From assembly GCF_028640845.1 (NCBI RefSeq), contig NC_080546.1:84566257-84630256 (forward strand): a stretch of 64,000 nt of DNA. Direction: 5' to 3'. Below are positions 62,910 to 64,000 of the stretch, in pieces. The notes under the pieces were generated by a model. That model saw only the letters and a list, made by a program, of their open reading frames with translations. It was not told the DNA's origin and did not search any database. A program made the translations under genes and the position numbers. How positions within the stretch are numbered: position 1 is the first letter of the stretch; each line of letters begins with the position of its first letter. The stretch is from Ahaetulla prasina. Taxonomy: Eukaryota; Chordata; Lepidosauria; Squamata; Colubridae.

Positions 62910-64000
62910 TTGTCCTCTGCTTGAGTTGTCCTCTCTGCTTGAGTTGTCCTCTCTGCTTGAGTTGTCCTCTCTGCTTGAGTTGTCCTCTCTGCTTGAGTTG
63001 TCCTCTCTGCTTGAGTTGTCCTCTCTGCTTGAGTTGTCCTCTCTGCTTGAGTTGTCCTCTCTGCTTGAGTTGTCCTCTCTGCTTGAGTTGTCCTCTCTGC
63101 TTGAGTTGTCCTCTCTGCTTGAGTTGTCCTCTCTGCTTGAGTTGTCCTCTCTGCTTGAGTTGTCCTCTCTGCTTGAGTTGTCCTCTCTGCTTGAGTTGTC
63201 CTCTCTGCTTGAGTTGTCCTCTCTGCTTGAGTTGTCCTCTCTGCTTGAGTTGTCCTCTCTGCTTGAGTTGTCCTCTCTGCTTGAGTTGTCCTCTCTGCTT
63301 GAGTTGTCCTCTCTGCTTGAGTTGTCCTCTCTGCTTGAGTTGTCCTCTCTGCTTGAGTTGTCCTCTCTGCTTGAGTTGTCCTCTCTGCTTGAGTTGTCCT
63401 CTCTGCTTGAGTTGTCCTCTCTGCTTGAGTTGTCCTCTCTGCTTGAGTTGTCCTCTCTGCTTGAGTTGTCCTCTCTGCTTGAGTTGTCCTCTCTGCTTGA
63501 GTTGTCCTCTCTGCTTGAGTTGTCCTCTCTGCTTGAGTTGTCCTCTCTGCTTGAGTTGTCCTCTCTGCTTGAGTTGTCCTCTCTGCTTGAGTTGTCCTCT
63601 CTGCTTGAGTTGTCCTCTCTGCTTGAGTTGTCCTCTCTGCTTGAGTTGTCCTCTCTGCTTGAGTTGTCCTCTCTGCTTGAGTTGTCCTCTCTGCTTGAGT
63701 TGTCCTCTCTGCTTGAGTTGTCCTCTCTGCTTGAGTTGTCCTCTCTGCTTGAGTTGTCCTCTCTGCTTGAGTTGTCCTCTCTGCTTGAGTTGTCCTCTCT
63801 GCTTGAGTTGTCCTCTCTGCTTGAGTTGTCCTCTCTGCTTGAGTTGTCCTCTCTGCTTGAGTTGTCCTCTCTGCTTGAGTTGTCCTCTCTGCTTGAGTTG
63901 TCCTCTCTGCTTGAGTTGTCCTCTCTGCTTGAGTTGTCCTCTCTGCTTGAGTTGTCCTCTCTGCTTGAGTTGTCCTCTCTGCTTGAGTTGTCCTCTCTGC
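62910..64000. repeat. 18-bp minisatellite, about 60 units, continuing past the window
   Basis: Unit GAGTTGTCCTCTCTGCTT repeated, apparently without a single change, after one 16-bp starting unit. It adjoins CR1 on the left. Two of the three plus-strand frames are open (ELSSLL and SCPLCL repeats) simply because the unit is a multiple of three. Confidence 0.97.

Noticed and set aside
62910..64000. CRISPR-like array of regular direct repeats
   Set aside because: Identical 18-bp units are head to tail with no spacers and the context is a vertebrate genome; it is a minisatellite.

Overview
The window is repeat-rich, non-coding vertebrate DNA, most likely from a squamate reptile and probably a snake. 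The evidence is the mix of repeats: Sauria-type tRNA SINEs whose tail matches the BovB 3' end, a BovB LINE 3' end, a 5S-rRNA-derived SINE, CR1, L2, Rex1/L2-like and jockey/CR1-like LINE tails, Penelope-like fragments, many hAT-type miniature elements, and CR1 or LINE 3' ends running straight into ATTCT (AATAG-class) microsatellites, a pattern reported for snakes. There is no bacterial-type gene, operon, tRNA gene or CRISPR array. I see no convincing functional host gene. The only host-like coding sequence is a coiled-coil exon fragment at 23.28-23.72 kb, apparently carried inside a hAT-type element.

Layout. 0-10.7 kb: purine and pyrimidine microsatellites, an LTR of family A, SINEs, a LINE with an AT-rich tail, two further LTRs, and a CR1 whose 3' end runs into about 875 bp of ATTCT-type repeat. 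10.7-21 kb: LINE 3' ends, a Penelope-like fragment, a 440-bp polypurine tract with about 46 GAA units, two family-A LTRs, and a Penelope-like tandem region with hammerhead-like motifs. 21-30.4 kb: SINEs, a CR1 broken by a hAT, an LTR, another LTR and a LINE 3' end, and an old RTE-like LINE split by a younger LINE and a hAT that itself holds an L2. 30.4-45 kb: tetranucleotide blocks, more LINE and CR1 pieces, LTRs, a MITE with a perfect 37-bp inverted repeat. 45-58 kb: LTRs, Sauria SINEs, a SPIN-like hAT element, and a hAT holding a MITE and an LTR. 58-64 kb: a local duplication of about 700 bp carrying reverse transcriptase sequence, a CR1 interrupted by an LTR that contains a perfect 1,321-bp ATT repeat, and an 18-bp minisatellite that runs off the end.

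The most striking theme is fifteen LTR-type units (seven sequence families) with no internal retroelement region; twelve have exact 5-bp target duplications. In six copies a proline/acid-rich reading frame opens in the same phase from the second base of the LTR and, in the complete ones, stops shortly before a conserved TGAGTCA / CCACACCCC / TATA promoter block. The second theme is a set of 34-nt hammerhead-like motifs in Penelope-like sequence whose helix II changes by compensating base pairs. Target-site duplications let much of the nesting order be read directly.
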